Position numbers and translations under genes: made by a program
The notes under the pieces: model-generated
Databases searched by the model: none
Seen by the model: only the letters and a program-made list of their open reading frames with translations
Told to the model about the DNA's origin: nothing
From: Pseudomonadota bacterium
GTDB lineage: Bacteria; Pseudomonadota; Alphaproteobacteria; Rhizobiales; Devosiaceae
Reading direction: 5' to 3'
DNA: 10,380 nucleotides
Assembly (NCBI GenBank): GCA_023390785.1
Contig: JAEWCE010000179.1
Span: forward strand, 1-10,380
Part shown: positions 1 to 5,680 of the stretch, one piece after another
How the letters are laid out: each line of letters begins with the position of its first letter
How positions within the stretch are numbered: the stretch's first letter is position 1

Positions 1-12
1 CGCCCGAGACCT

Positions 13-66
13 TAGGGGGTCAATATTGCGCGCCGATAGGGGGTCAATCTTCGACGCCGTTTGACA
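13..66. mobile_element. IS21-family-like terminus (right or left end), rest of element beyond window
   Basis: Two tandem 24-base units, 13-36 and 37-60, share TAGGGGGTCAAT at their start and GCCG near their end (19 of 24 bases equal). They are followed by TTGACA ending at 66. Read inward from 66 on the minus strand, this gives TGTCAAACGG...GATTGACCCCCTA...TATTGACCCCCTA. A TG-starting terminus with repeated (T)TGACCCCC motifs is typical of IS21-family ends, where multiple terminal repeats bind the transposase. No transposase gene is inside the window and the target duplication cannot be seen. The element ends a coding frame at 66/67, which agrees with an insertion. Confidence 0.6.
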
Positions 67-314
67 CCGCCGGCAGCCCTGCGGCGGTTCCGCCCCAAGG
101 GGACGCCGACGTTGCCACCGTGTTCGAGCCACGGCCGGATCTTCTTGCCGTAGTCGACATGCTGCCAGCCCTTCTCGATGGGCACCTTTGCGGTGCTGCC
201 GAGCAGGATGAGCCGATACCCACCGCGGATGAACGGTCCGAGCATTACGCGCGCCGCAGCCATCTCCTCGGCGGTGCGAGCGTTTGACCTGGCGACAATG
301 CGCTGAGCAGTCAT
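67..314 (-). pseudogene. Primase/polymerase-like (PrimPol N-domain) gene, N-terminal fragment cut by insertion element
   Basis: From ATG 314 (GAGG upstream at a somewhat long spacing) about 82 codons can be read before the sequence enters the IS-like terminus at 66, where the frame soon stops (12-14). The segment MLGPFIRGGYRLILLGSTAKVPIEKGW followed by IRPWLEHGGNVGVPLG has the layout of the N-terminal part of bifunctional primase/polymerase (PrimPol-like) domains of phage and plasmid replication proteins. In these, a 'G(Y/W)R(V/P)iPL...K.P..KGW' strand is followed by 'NVG(V/I)P.G'. The acidic catalytic motif that should come next is missing. After GVPLG the sequence becomes RNRRRAAGG, while a neighbouring frame reads GGTAAGLPAV, so a frameshift just before the break is also possible. 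An alternative ATG at 356 lies within the hairpin and is not preferred. Confidence 0.5.
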
Positions 315-347
315 GGCGGATAGACCTCGTATGCTGCACAAAACGAT

Positions 348-384
348 GTGGCGCACGAAGCATCGGCCATGCTTCGCGCGCCAC
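348..384 (-). terminator. Long hairpin, likely rho-independent terminator on the minus strand
   Basis: GTGGCGCACGAAGCAT (348-363) and ATGCTTCGCGCGCCAC (369-384) are inverted copies with one mismatch in 16 and a 5-base loop. In a minus-strand transcript the mismatch is a G-U pair, so the 16-bp stem is fully paired; in a plus-strand transcript it is A-C. On the minus strand the stem is followed, after four bases, by TTTTG. This makes it a plausible terminator for the unit ending at 484, placed just before the gene starting at 314. The T-run is short, so a structured element or protein-binding palindrome is the alternative. Confidence 0.5.
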
Positions 385-483
385 TTAGACTACCCCCAAT
401 AGATGGTACCTGACGGTCTAGAACGCAAGTCGAGCCTTACGCCGGAGAGTGGCGACGGCATCAACCCGATACTCTTCATGGGC
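385..483. other. Short non-coding stretch, nothing recognised
   Basis: This stretch lies between the truncated exported-protein ORF and the hairpin. The plus-strand ORF from 403 has no ribosome binding site and no recognisable features. Several stops interrupt the minus strand. It may be residual DNA from a rearrangement. Confidence 0.4.
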
Positions 484-954
484 TTAGCCAGGGTGGCGAG
501 TTACTACCAAGCCACGCGCTCGGCCTTGGTGCCCCGCACCTGCGAGGTCGACCACCAGTCTCGCCTGTGGGTCTGTTGCGTCCCGGCCGACTGTCCAGGC
601 GCTTTCAAACGCTGAAAGAGCCTCGGTGAAGTACCCTGCTCTGAGCGCTGAAAGCCCCAGATTACGCTCTATCGCGGGCGTCCATCCTGAGCGTGGATAG
701 TCTCGCGCATAAGCCTGTAGAACCTTCGGCCCACCACCAGCCTGTCGCTTCAGCAATGTCTCAGAAAGCGCCACATCCTCGGCGGCACTTGTCTGAGTCA
801 CGCGGACAAGAGGTTCTTCGAAGTGGGCTGCAGTGATCAGGCCTTGCAGCTCGGATGCGCCGGCTCCCTGACCATCAGCAGCTGCGACCCCGATCCACGC
901 CGATGCCGTCGCCACACCGGCAAAGAACAACGCAAAGTGAAGTAGCCGCCGCAT
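484..954 (-). CDS. Exported protein with TPR-like segment, probably truncated at the C-terminus
   Basis: The 156-residue ORF begins with a clear signal peptide: Arg-rich start MRR, hydrophobic core LLHFALFFAGVATASAW, and a likely cleavage after the AAA near residue 26, so it should be exported. The ATG at 954 has GAGG about seven bases ahead. The open frame up to 1041 overlaps the flavodoxin gene and is not preferred. Residues 91-125 (WTPAIERNLGLSALRAGYFTEALSAFESAWTVGR) look like a tetratricopeptide pair, with the A/G/Y spacing of TPR helices. From memory, similar N-termini head much longer TPR proteins of alphaproteobacteria. After about residue 136 (ARLVVD) the sequence turns into unlike, Gly/Arg-rich residues and stops, suggesting a break near position 547 on the DNA. 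It starts 26 bases after the flavodoxin stop and is likely co-transcribed. Function unknown. Confidence 0.6.
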   Translation of the reverse strand: MRRLLHFALFFAGVATASAWIGVAAADGQGAGASELQGLITAAHFEEPLVRVTQTSAAEDVALSETLLKRQAGGGPKVLQAYARDYPRSGWTPAIERNLGLSALRAGYFTEALSAFESAWTVGRDATDPQARLVVDLAGAGHQGRARGLVVTRHPG

Positions 955-980
955 GATAGGCCTCTTCGAAACAAACCAAC

Positions 981-1458
981 TCAAAAATTTGTGGGGGGTG
1001 TTACGCTGCTGACGAACATGGAAAGGAGGCGCTCGAGCCACCGACGATCTTCTGGCCGTTCTCCGACATCGCCGTCCCGCCGGGGCGCGATCCGTCTTGC
1101 ACCGAGGATCTCGAGCTGTCTATCGATGCGTTTTCCCGCAGCGCAGAATTGCTCGTACCCTGAGTCACCTAGAGCCAGCACAGCGAAGTTCAAGCCGCTC
1201 AAGCTGAGACTTGTTTCTTCAAGGAATTGGAAGAAGTCTTCGGCCGCCGACGGCGGGTCTCCTTCACCATGAGTGCTGGCAATGACGAGAACGTTGTGCT
1301 CACCCGCAAACCTGAAGGTGTTGTAGGTCGCCATGCCGACTGCTCGGGGCCTGCAGCCCCAATATCGCGGCCCGAGATACGGCCCAGTCGGCATGGGCCG
1401 CCGCCGTTCCGGTCTCGGTCGCGAACAGGATCGTCAATGAATAGGGGGTACAAAACAT
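981..1458 (-). pseudogene. Flavodoxin / FMN-binding diflavin-reductase-like domain, single-base frameshift
   Basis: Two minus-strand frames together make one flavodoxin of about 158 residues. Frame one, from ATG 1458, gives SLTILFATETGTAAAHADWA, which contains the phosphate-binding loop T-E-T-G-T of flavodoxins. It continues to AAILGLQA and then hits a stop after about 20 more codons. Frame two continues with RAVGMATYNTF, VLVIASTHGEGDPPSAAEDFF, LNFAVLALGDSGYEQFC and a C-terminal helix. The STHGEGDPP and ALGDSGYE loops are the other FMN-contact segments known from the FMN domain of CysJ and P450 reductases. Removing one base from the G-run at 1346-1349 (+ strand) joins the frames smoothly. The protein ends after the flavodoxin domain (TPPTNF), so no FAD/NADPH domain follows and a stand-alone electron carrier is likely. 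No strong Shine-Dalgarno is seen. Whether this is a true mutation or a sequencing error is not decidable from the window. Confidence 0.8.
1346..1349. other. Frameshift site in flavodoxin gene (GGGG run)
   Basis: Reading on the minus strand, ...CTG CAG GCC CCG AGC... leads to a stop, while dropping one C gives ...CTG CAG GCC CGA GCA GTC GGC ATG..., joining LGLQA to RAVGMATYNTF and restoring the flavodoxin fold. A homopolymer of four is a usual place for slippage or for read errors. Confidence 0.65.
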
Positions 1459-1539
1459 ATTCTATTCGACAATTGCTTTATCTGGTGGCCTCACGCGCTT
1501 CCGCAAAGAGAGCGACCGCGTGTTTCGCCGTGGGACCGA

Positions 1540-1959
1540 CTACTCGAATGCCGACGCAGAGACTCGGGACGAAAGCGCCCTGATGCCCACAATGCACCGT
1601 TCTGCGGCCTCCGGCGGCAAAGCCGCGCGACAGATCTCGAAAAAGAGTGGCTTCATGATCCGACCTGTGATGCCGCCCTCGATCCACAGCAGATCGAGCA
1701 GGTTCCGCTCCAAAGGCGACAGCGGCACGATATCCGACGGAGCGGCCAGCAGGACGATCAAGGCGGCCTCGAGGTGATCCCAGCGGCCTGCGGCGACGTG
1801 CGTCAGGACATTGCTGAGATGAGGATGACCTCGAAAAGCCAGGCTCAGCCGTCGCGCGAAAAGCCCGGCTGTTTCTGCGTCAAGGCCGGGTCCATTCTGG
1901 GAACTGGCTGCCGCCGGTTTCCGGACGGGGGGCGCATCGAGCGGTGCCATATCGAACAT
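1540..1959 (-). CDS. Hypothetical protein, 139 aa
   Basis: I do not recognise this protein. The ATG at 1959 is chosen over the longer open frame (to 2148) because a good Shine-Dalgarno (GGAGA) stands six to seven bases before it, whereas the upstream part reads as low-quality, Ser/Cys-rich sequence. Residues 1-25 are Pro/Ala-rich and probably disordered. Residues 27-125 are mostly helical and well-formed (AGLFARRLSLAFRGHPHL, WDHLEAALIVLLAAP, PLSPLERNLLDLLWIEGG, IMKPLFFEICRAALPPEAAE). There is no signal peptide. The hydrophobic run LEAALIVLLAAP is short for a membrane span. The C-terminus (IRALSSRVSASAFE) may be affected by a frameshift, because an adjacent frame continues with protein-like sequence to 1478. 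It probably heads the unit containing the flavodoxin gene, with the Fnr-like site upstream. Confidence 0.6.
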   Translation of the reverse strand: MFDMAPLDAPPVRKPAAASSQNGPGLDAETAGLFARRLSLAFRGHPHLSNVLTHVAAGRWDHLEAALIVLLAAPSDIVPLSPLERNLLDLLWIEGGITGRIMKPLFFEICRAALPPEAAERCIVGIRALSSRVSASAFE

Positions 1960-2020
1960 GGGTTTCTCCAGTAGGAACGTCGATGAAGCAACGCCGCATG
2001 AGCCGTCAGATGGAACGCCC

Positions 2021-2044
2021 TCGCTGGCCACAGTCGACCAGCGA
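2021..2044. repeat. 7-bp inverted repeat in the leader of the 139-aa gene
   Basis: TCGCTGG (2021-2027) and CCAGCGA (2038-2044) are perfect inverted copies separated by 10 bases. The repeat lies 62-85 bases before the ATG at 1959, so it would form a small hairpin in the leader or could be an operator. It is short and has no T-run after it, so it is not a good terminator. It may be chance in GC-rich DNA. Confidence 0.3.
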
Positions 2045-2134
2045 CAACTTGGGTCTCGCACTTTCGTACGGCCAAAAGGAGCTTCGTCAGAGCTCGACAA
2101 GTTGCACCCTAGGACAGGGGCCACCTTGCCAACT

Positions 2135-2148
2135 TTGTTCTGCAACAA
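2135..2148. promoter_or_regulatory. Candidate Crp/Fnr-family binding site (TTGTT-N4-AACAA)
   Basis: TTGTTCTGCAACAA is a perfect 5-4-5 inverted repeat, extended to 6-4-6 (TTTGTT...AACAAA, 2134-2149). It has the TTG-N8-CAA frame of FNR/NNR/DNR-type sites and differs from the FNR consensus TTGAT-N4-ATCAA by one base per half. On the minus strand its centre (2141.5) lies about 30-35 bases upstream of TAGGGT (2111-2106). This fits a class II promoter (-41.5) with a start near 2100, about 140 bases before the ATG at 1959. Control by oxygen or nitric oxide would suit the nitrate respiration context. The match comes from eye inspection only. Confidence 0.4.
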
Positions 2149-2279
2149 ACTTCGGCGCGAATGTCAGAAAGGTGACCGTTCCGCAGTGTCGCTGGAGACT
2201 TGTCACGTGGCGTCACAGTCGCGAGTGCCCTGCCACCGACGCAGCGGACGAACGCCGAAGAGGGCGACCTCGTCGGCAC

Positions 2280-3308
2280 TCAGCCGCCAGTCATGCTCAT
2301 ATAGCGCTGGACGGCTGGCGCCACTCCGCGTCGGTCCATTACGAAATCATGGCCCCTCGGCTTGCGCGCCATCGCCAGATCGATTGCGCGGTCGAGCGCC
2401 TCGGCACCATCAGCCTGCCGCAAGGGTTCGCGCAGATCCACGAAGGCGTCATGACCGAGGCACATATACAGAGTGCCCGTGCAGGTCAGCCGCACGCGAT
2501 TGCAGGCTTCACAGAAATTGTGCGTCAGCGGTGTTATGAAGCCCAGCCGGCCGCCGGTCTCCTTCACCCGGAAGTAACGGGCCGGACCACCGGTTTTGTA
2601 GGGGATGTCCTCGAGAGTCCATTGGGCCGCTAGACGTTCGCGCACCTGAGAAAGCGGCAGATACTGGTCCATCCGATCGCCGTCGATCTCGCCGAGCGGC
2701 ATGGTTTCGATCAGCGTGATGTCCATGCCGAGTCCGTGTGCCCAATCGATGAGGCCGACAAGTTCGTCTTCATTGTCGCCCTTCAGGGCGACCGTATTGA
2801 TCTTGACTGCAAGACCCGCCTTGCGCGCGGCCTTGATGCCATCCAGCACCACATCCAGTTCACCCCGGCGGGTGATGCGCCGAAACTTCTGCGGGTCGAG
2901 CGTGTCGATGGAGACGTTGATGCGCCGCACGCCGCAATCCGCCAGCTCGACGGCAAAACGCGACAATTGCGAGCCATTGGTCGTAAGCGTCAATTCGTCG
3001 AGCGCGCCCGAGCCGAGGTGCCGGGAGAGCGACCGGACCAACGACATCAAGTTCCTGCGCACCAGCGGCTCCCCGCCGGTGAGCCTGAGTTTCTTGACGC
3101 CGCGCGCGATGAAGGCGGAACAGACGCGATCGAGCTCATCGAGGCTCAACACATCGCGGTGTGGCAGGAAGGTCATGGTTTCGGACATGCAATAGATGCA
3201 GCGGAAGTCGCAGCGATCCGTTACCGAGACTCGCAAATAGGTGATCGCCCGCCCGAATCCGTCGACGAGGGACCCGGCTTGGCGCGACGTTGGCTTTTCT
3301 ACGAACAT
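2280..3308 (-). CDS. moaA: GTP 3',8-cyclase MoaA (molybdenum cofactor biosynthesis)
   Basis: MoaA is a 342-residue radical SAM enzyme that, together with MoaC, converts GTP to cyclic pyranopterin monophosphate, the first step of molybdopterin synthesis in the cytoplasm. The radical-SAM CX3CX2C motif is at C33/C37/C40 (CDFRCIYC), followed by LTGGEPLVRR (GGEP at 78-81, SAM binding). The second [4Fe-4S] site, specific to MoaA, is at C266/C269/C283 (CEACNRVRLTC...MC). The C-terminus ends in the required Gly-Gly (MSMTGG). The length is typical of the family. The ATG at 3308 follows the small upstream gene by 7 bases. ATGs slightly further upstream are out of frame. As the last gene of the nar operon it would couple cofactor supply to NarG synthesis. 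No other moa genes are in the window. An additional moaA copy elsewhere in the genome is possible. Confidence 0.98.
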   Translation of the reverse strand: MFVEKPTSRQAGSLVDGFGRAITYLRVSVTDRCDFRCIYCMSETMTFLPHRDVLSLDELDRVCSAFIARGVKKLRLTGGEPLVRRNLMSLVRSLSRHLGSGALDELTLTTNGSQLSRFAVELADCGVRRINVSIDTLDPQKFRRITRRGELDVVLDGIKAARKAGLAVKINTVALKGDNEDELVGLIDWAHGLGMDITLIETMPLGEIDGDRMDQYLPLSQVRERLAAQWTLEDIPYKTGGPARYFRVKETGGRLGFITPLTHNFCEACNRVRLTCTGTLYMCLGHDAFVDLREPLRQADGAEALDRAIDLAMARKPRGHDFVMDRRGVAPAVQRYMSMTGG

Positions 3309-3315
3309 TGCATGC

Positions 3316-3591
3316 TCATCGGCGCGGCTCCACGACCCAGCGTAGAATCGTCTGCACCGCGGTAATGCCGGGATCGTCGGCCTGGCGCATCACTGTGAGC
3401 ATCTGGAACCAGAGATCGTCGCCGCCATATTCGACAAACTCACGCACCGCCCCGGCGGCGAAGTCGGCGACAGTCATCGAAGCATCGGCGGCCCGTTCCT
3501 CCAGCCGTTGACGGATGGGCGGCGCCAGAGTCGCCAGCACGGCCTCCACGACGTCCGGCCGGTCGAGCTCAGCAATGAGTTCCCCGAGCAT
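3316..3591 (-). CDS. Small hypothetical protein (91 aa) between nar-associated ppiC and moaA
   Basis: I do not recognise this family. The ORF encodes 91 residues with no signal peptide, no membrane segment and only a few aromatic residues. Residues 12-55 (DVVEAVLATLAPPIRQRLEERA, then MTVADFAAGAVREFV) look like two or three amphipathic helices. The pattern IRQRLEERA...TVADFAAGAVREFV vaguely resembles the helical part of ribbon-helix-helix proteins, but there is no convincing N-terminal strand, so I do not call it a regulator. The C-terminal half (LWFQMLTVMRQADDPGITAVQTILRWVV) is well-formed helical sequence. The ATG is 3 bases after the ppiC stop and the TGA is 7 bases before moaA, so it is almost certainly co-translated with both. 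That tight packing is the main support for it being a real gene. The Shine-Dalgarno is weak. Confidence 0.72.
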   Translation of the reverse strand: MLGELIAELDRPDVVEAVLATLAPPIRQRLEERAADASMTVADFAAGAVREFVEYGGDDLWFQMLTVMRQADDPGITAVQTILRWVVEPRR

Positions 3592-3594
3592 ACT

Positions 3595-4314
3595 TTACTG
3601 CACCAGAGGTGTATCGGCCGCGCCGAGATCGACGCCCTCCAGCACCGCGCCGCCCGCGAGCACGCTGACATATTGGCGCAGCGCCCGCGCCTCGACGATA
3701 GCCTTGAGGCGGTCGGCGATGCCGTCGCGCGCCAGCTCGAAGGGGAGGACCTTGCCGGGGATACGCTGGTCGATGGCGATGATGTGGAAGCCGAAACGGG
3801 TTCTGACCAAGTCGCGCGACACGCCGGTCCGGCCTGGGCTGAACAGCACCTTTTCGAATTCGGGCACGGTATCGCCACGGCCGATCTGGCCAAGGATACC
3901 GCCATTCTCGCCGGACGGGCAATTCGACAGCTCCCGCGCCAGATCGGCGAAGCGGTCGGGTTGCTTGAGCAGAACGTTGAGCGTCTCCTCGGCCCGCGCA
4001 CGGATCTGCGGCACGCTGACCGCCGCCGTCACCTGGAACAGGATGTGGCGGACGTTGACCAGGTCGCCGCTGCGAAACTCGGCGGTGTGCCCATCGTAGT
4101 AGCGCTGCATCTCCTCGTCGGTCGGCTCGGGGATGGCGATCTCGCTGCTCAGCAGGTCCTCGATCGCCCCGGCGATGACGGTCTCGTCGGCCTCATCCAT
4201 CTCGAGCAGGCCGCCGCCCACCGCGCGCTGGCGCAGCAGCTCGCGGGCGGCGGCGAATTCGAGCGCCTCGCCCTCCAGGGGCGTCACCGCCACGCCGTTG
4301 ACCGAGGCGGTCAT
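3595..4314 (-). CDS. Parvulin-type peptidyl-prolyl cis-trans isomerase (PpiC/NifM-like), nar-operon associated
   Basis: The 239-residue protein has a parvulin rotamase domain at about residues 85-183. Its core includes VRHILF (His90), FADLARELSNCPSGENGG, the GQIGRGDTVPEFEKVLFSP strand-helix region, and FGFHIIAI (His177). The N-terminal 80 residues are helical and resemble the SurA/NifM-type N-domain, with the linker EIAIPEPTDEEMQRYYDGH leading into the rotamase. There is no signal peptide or lipobox, so it should act in the cytoplasm, unlike SurA or PrsA. It starts inside the narI stop (ATGA overlap) and ends 3 bases before the next gene, so it is clearly part of the nar operon. As far as I recall, a parvulin gene next to narI occurs in several alphaproteobacteria. 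A role in folding or maturing NarGHI, by analogy with NifM and nitrogenase Fe protein, is inference. Confidence 0.93.
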   Translation of the reverse strand: MTASVNGVAVTPLEGEALEFAAARELLRQRAVGGGLLEMDEADETVIAGAIEDLLSSEIAIPEPTDEEMQRYYDGHTAEFRSGDLVNVRHILFQVTAAVSVPQIRARAEETLNVLLKQPDRFADLARELSNCPSGENGGILGQIGRGDTVPEFEKVLFSPGRTGVSRDLVRTRFGFHIIAIDQRIPGKVLPFELARDGIADRLKAIVEARALRQYVSVLAGGAVLEGVDLGAADTPLVQ

Positions 4315-5030
4315 GGCCGCGCCGTCTTCTTGCTGCGCCGGTCGGGCGTACGCACGATCTGATACGGACGGAAGAGATAGGCGAGCGAGCCGATGCCGCT
4401 CCAGATGTGCACCATGCGGGTGAAGGGCGAAATCAGGAAAATGGTGAACCCCAGCAGAACATGGATCTTATAGACTATCGGCACGTCCAGCATCAGCGAC
4501 GCCGCCCCGGCATTGAACGTCACGACGCCGCTCACATAGGCGCTGAGCTGTGCGAACATCGCCCCGTCCATGTGCTGCGCCGACAGCGGAACCGTCGCCA
4601 GCCCGAGAGCCAGCTGCAGCCACAGCATGATGATGACGACGAAATCCATCTTGCGGCTGTTGAGCCGGAGGCGCGGATCAACGATGCGGCGATGGATGAC
4701 GATCGACAGCCCGATGATGGCAAGCACGCCGGCGATGCCGCCCGCCACCATGGCGACGAGTTGGTGCTGCGCAGGGTTGAGCGCCCAGTCGACAGCCCAT
4801 GCCGGCGACAGGAAGCCGACGAAGTGGCCGATGACGACCGTGAGGACGCCATAGTGAAACAGATTGGAGCCCGAGCGCAGCCGTCCGCGCCGCAGGATCT
4901 GCGAAGAATCGCTCTTCCACGTATAGGGCTCGCGGTCGAAGCGGATGAGGCTGCCGAGCAGCAGCACGGTGAGGCAGATATAGGGATAGACGCCGAACAG
5001 GAAGGTGTTGAGATACTCAGTCCACGCCAT
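4311..5030 (-). CDS. narI: Respiratory nitrate reductase gamma subunit NarI (di-heme cytochrome b)
   Basis: NarI is a 239-residue integral membrane subunit that oxidises quinol on the periplasmic side and carries electrons through two b-type hemes to NarH. Hydrophobic segments lie near residues 10-30, 57-77, 88-113, 128-150 and 185-205, matching the five-helix NarI fold. The heme-ligating histidines are all identifiable: H59, H69, H190 and H208. Each is offset by exactly three from E. coli His56, His66, His187 and His205. The open frame extends upstream to 5231, but the ATG at 5030 is the start. It opens with MAWTEYLNTFLFGVYPYICL, which matches the short NarI N-terminus, and it has a strong AGGAGG six bases ahead. 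The start overlaps the end of narJ by 14 bases. The stop overlaps the next ATG in an ATGA arrangement (4311-4314). Confidence 0.97.
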   Translation of the reverse strand: MAWTEYLNTFLFGVYPYICLTVLLLGSLIRFDREPYTWKSDSSQILRRGRLRSGSNLFHYGVLTVVIGHFVGFLSPAWAVDWALNPAQHQLVAMVAGGIAGVLAIIGLSIVIHRRIVDPRLRLNSRKMDFVVIIMLWLQLALGLATVPLSAQHMDGAMFAQLSAYVSGVVTFNAGAASLMLDVPIVYKIHVLLGFTIFLISPFTRMVHIWSGIGSLAYLFRPYQIVRTPDRRSKKTARP

Positions 5031-5673
5031 GACGGCCTCCTGCTGCGCCCGCTCCAAAGGGACCTGGCCGAGCGAGCGGAGCGCCGGCGAAGGCAGGCTC
5101 CTCACGCCACTCCTTGTCGATCGAGTCGGAACGTTCCTTGGCGAGCGGCACCTTGGCGGCGTCGATCCGCTCTTCTCCGGCAATCCCGAGCAGCGCCTGC
5201 AGCACCGCCGCGTAAGGGCTGCGCCGCGCAATCAGCGCCCGGGCGATGACCTTGAGAATGTGCGCGCAATCGGCCAGCATCTCGCGCGCTTCACCGATTT
5301 CGCGGCAGCTGAGATATTCGAGAACGACCGGGAGATAGTCCGGAAGCTCGGTGCTGGCGAGATCGTACCCTGCCGCCGCGTAGAGCTCCTTGAGCTCGAC
5401 CATCGCCGAGCCGCGGTCGCGGCTGTCGCCATGCAAATGCTCGAACAGATGCAACGAGAGGGCACGGCCACGATCGAACAGATCGCTGTAGCGTTCCTCG
5501 ACGTCGAGCAGATCTCCCTCGCCCAGCCCGGCGATCAGCGCCAGCAGCCCCTCCTGCTCCGGCGCGGCAACAAGGGGCGAGCCCTTTACCGCCTCGGCGA
5601 GCTCGGGCAGCGCCGCCCGCATCTCGGCGGTGGGATAGGACAGCAGCGCGCTGAAGACGCGAAAGATCAGCAT
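5017..5673 (-). CDS. narJ: Nitrate reductase assembly chaperone NarJ (delta subunit)
   Basis: NarJ is a 218-residue cytoplasmic, system-specific chaperone (TorD/DmsD/NarJ superfamily). It binds apo-NarG, helps cofactor insertion and delays membrane docking to NarI; it is not part of the final enzyme. The family motifs are present: FSALLSYPTAEMR near the N-terminus, HLFEHLHGDSRDRG at residues 75-88, and ELPDYLPVVLEYL at 109-121. The length is slightly below the 236 residues of E. coli NarJ. The C-terminal tail (about residues 196-218) is Gly/Ala/Pro/Arg-rich and poorly conserved in character. Its last codons overlap the start of narI by 14 bases, and the narI ribosome binding site lies within narJ. 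The start ATG is 7 bases after the narH stop, with a GAGGCGGGG purine stretch before it. Confidence 0.96.
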   Translation of the reverse strand: MLIFRVFSALLSYPTAEMRAALPELAEAVKGSPLVAAPEQEGLLALIAGLGEGDLLDVEERYSDLFDRGRALSLHLFEHLHGDSRDRGSAMVELKELYAAAGYDLASTELPDYLPVVLEYLSCREIGEAREMLADCAHILKVIARALIARRSPYAAVLQALLGIAGEERIDAAKVPLAKERSDSIDKEWREEPAFAGAPLARPGPFGAGAAGGRHGVD

Positions 5674-5680
5674 CCCCGCC

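Larger units (their letters stand above)
1960..2279. other. 320-base intergenic region between moaA and the downstream unit
   Basis: No convincing gene is found here on either strand. The minus-strand open frame that crosses it (to 2148) is the untranslated upstream extension of the 1959-1540 gene and lacks a supported start. I see no clear rho-independent terminator after moaA. The region holds the Crp/Fnr-like palindrome at 2135-2148, a weak minus-strand -10 (TAGGGT, 2111-2106) and a short inverted repeat at 2021-2044. Confidence 0.6.

Noticed and set aside
13..60. CRISPR-like tandem units
   Set aside because: There are only two adjacent units without spacers. The sequence fits IS21-type terminal repeats better.
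403..615. Plus-strand 70-residue ORF
   Set aside because: No ribosome binding site and no recognisable motif. It overlaps the 3' part of the exported-protein ORF on the opposite strand.
2160..2220. CACGTG-centred imperfect palindrome GACTTGTCACGTGGCGTCACAGTC
   Set aside because: The arms match only partly beyond the six-base core. It is too weak to call an operator or terminator from one copy.
5030..5231. Extended narI start at 5231
   Set aside because: The extra 67 residues overlap narJ in another frame and are Arg/Ser/Pro-rich. The ATG at 5030 has AGGAGG and gives heme-ligand spacing matching E. coli NarI.
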